A DNA stretch of 64,000 bases from Agriotes lineatus. Lineage: Eukaryota; Arthropoda; Insecta; Coleoptera; Elateridae. The position numbers and the translations under genes are program-made. Shown here one piece after another: positions 62,431 through 64,000 of the stretch; position 1 is the stretch's first letter; each line of letters starts with the position of its first letter. Location: NCBI GenBank assembly GCA_940337035.1, contig OW679203.1:24313495-24377494 (forward strand). The letters run 5' to 3'. The notes under the pieces are model-generated. The model had not been told where the DNA came from. It saw only the letters and a list, made by a program, of their open reading frames with translations, and did not search any database.

Positions 62431-64000
62431 GGAGCTGATTCATTCTTGTTATTAAAAACGAAAACCCCCCGGCATAATCGAAGAAGTAAGTAGATAGCGA
62501 TGATCCCACCACATCCTTGGATTCTTCCACTGCCACAAAAAAGGCAACGAGCACTTATCGCGTAATTAATAGCCAACTTTGATCTCATCCAGCGAAATTA
62601 AATACGTATCTCGTTTTTATCTTTTCATCAAGGACGTGGGCGATGCTGAACTGCGATTCGCTCAAGGGTGTTTTTTTAATTATTTGGCTTCGAACGAACA
62701 AATGCGAGCTTTGCTCCTGGCTACACGTGTGCAAAACGGAAATGCTGATCCTGGAAACGTCTGAAGTTCACTTTCAGCAGCAGCTCGGAGCTCGGAGCTC
62801 GGAGCTCTCGGCGGGTTTTCTTTCAATTCTCGACTTCTGAGCACGTGTTGACTTTGGCGGTTGTCGGTGTTTGCAAACTGCTTGAAAATCAACAGCAGCG
62901 GCTATTATTCTAATTAGGTAAATATAATTGTGTAATGCGTTTCGTTGGGCTCGCGTCCCTTTTATCGAGGACTTCCGGGCAGTTTAAGTCGGCATTTTGG
63001 AATTTCGTGTTTAATGCCTTCATTAGTGACACATGGTGCTTGATGTGGGCCTTTTTGGCATGGTTTAAGGACGTTCGTTATTTAATGAGACCGGTGGTAT
63101 TTCCAGGAAGATGTTTCGTTGGTTATCTATCGGCCTTTGCAGGTTTGAACATATCTTGATCGTAGGCTACCTTCAGTTTATGATTAATCATCGGTTGGGC
63201 CCCTGAAACAAAGGAAATTCCGCAAATTACACCCGCGGGTGTAGCTACTATTAACAGTTAAAAATTCCAACTGTAACTTACATTGCTCAAAATGTGTGAG
63301 GTACAAATTAATTGCATTAACACATGGTGCCATTTTAATAATGTTACCCCTTGATGTTTTAGAATAGGCAATACGCACAGCACCTTAGGTGCCTCATAGT
63401 AATCACGATGTAAATTTGTATTTAAATATGCTTCTCGCAGGAATTATAAATTGATATTAAAATGTTTTGTCTGTTCTGACAGATGAGATAAAAGGGCGGT
63501 AATGATGACTTATTTCATTAACGAGTTCACTAAACCATACAGTAATTAAAGTCCAAGGGTACTATATAATACGTATATTATTTTTGTTCCTGCTGGTCCA
63601 GATTTATTTTTTAAATTGCAGTGGGTGTTCTATAATCAATAAAAAATACCGAAGCGTGGGTGAATGTTTGGAGATGCAGATAACAGATAACGAAAAGCAG
63701 CGAATAAATTACAACACCAAATTTAAAGACTGGTGAAATGCAACTAGCTATCAGTGCTTGCATATCAGACGGTGATTATTTTAATTGATTTTTTGCACTG
63801 TTTTCTCCACTGGCCGTGTTCTTTACACCTCTGACAATTCTGTCAATTGACACAATTAAAGTTAGTCGTTTTAGATCTATTATTTTCAGCTTGAATTAAG
63901 TCATTTCAAGCTTTCTGAATTGTTAGTCGATTCTGGGTCTACACTGATTATCAGGAAGATCTATGAATGGTTACATGCTAAACAGTGATTACTTGACAGG
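62431..64000. other. no gene recognised
   Basis: The DNA at 62,430-63,160 is less AT-rich and holds several overlapping frames of 60-87 codons on both strands, none recognised. The remainder is AT-rich. No splice-supported exon or RNA gene was seen. Confidence 0.4.
62783..62806 (+). repeat. heptamer microsatellite
   Basis: Three perfect copies of CTCGGAG followed by CTC, giving overlapping SacI-type GAGCTC sites. A minor simple repeat. Confidence 0.85.

Overview
The window looks like nuclear DNA of an arthropod, probably an insect. It is AT-rich, almost free of genes, and full of degraded non-LTR retrotransposons (LINEs), non-autonomous hAT transposons and satellite arrays. Its one clear gene is split by introns with GT-AG borders, five of them only 49-139 bp. 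Such tiny introns beside large repeats would fit a beetle or similar insect, but the sequence does not settle the order.

The only confidently recognised gene is amnionless on the minus strand (about 57,136 down to 52,349). I rebuilt it by hand as seven exons whose phases all agree, giving a 467-residue type I membrane protein (471 if an upstream in-frame ATG is used). It has a signal peptide, NW-containing ectodomain segments, a seven-cysteine cluster, one transmembrane helix and a tail with two NPx[Y/F] endocytic motifs. Amnionless is the membrane partner of cubilin in receptor-mediated protein uptake.

Layout. 1-4,905: mostly unique AT-rich DNA, with a possible exon end at 114 and a paired DRE-like motif (TATCGATA) just before a short open frame at 798. 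4,906-5,899 and 7,794-8,749: two hAT-type non-autonomous elements with 8-bp target-site duplications. 10,545-13,905: a broken LINE on the minus strand carrying a 407-bp MITE with about 85-bp terminal inverted repeats. 13,906-34,732: no gene recognised; scattered LINE scraps (about 18,050 and 32,100), a cluster of CRE-like TGACGT sites (20.4-25.1 kb) and one hairpin. 34,733-40,545: about 30 copies of a 193-bp satellite with two alternating subtypes and a larger block duplication. 42,095-45,133: a plus-strand LINE relic whose 3' end runs into a tandem array built from its own tail, part of which is repeated as an inverted copy. 45,538-45,965: a small array with a period near 120 bp. 47,284-51,510: a second large satellite (315-bp higher-order unit). 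52,349-57,136: amnionless. 57,860-62,430: a third satellite (about 175 bp, with a 680-bp block duplication). 62,431-64,000: no gene recognised.

The most notable feature is the arrangement: one intact, compact gene lies between two unrelated satellite arrays, about 0.8 kb from one and 0.7 kb from the other, with a third array and a LINE-tail foldback within 23 kb. I found no evidence of a novel protein system. The short ORFs repeated in the satellites are explained by repeat homogeneity.
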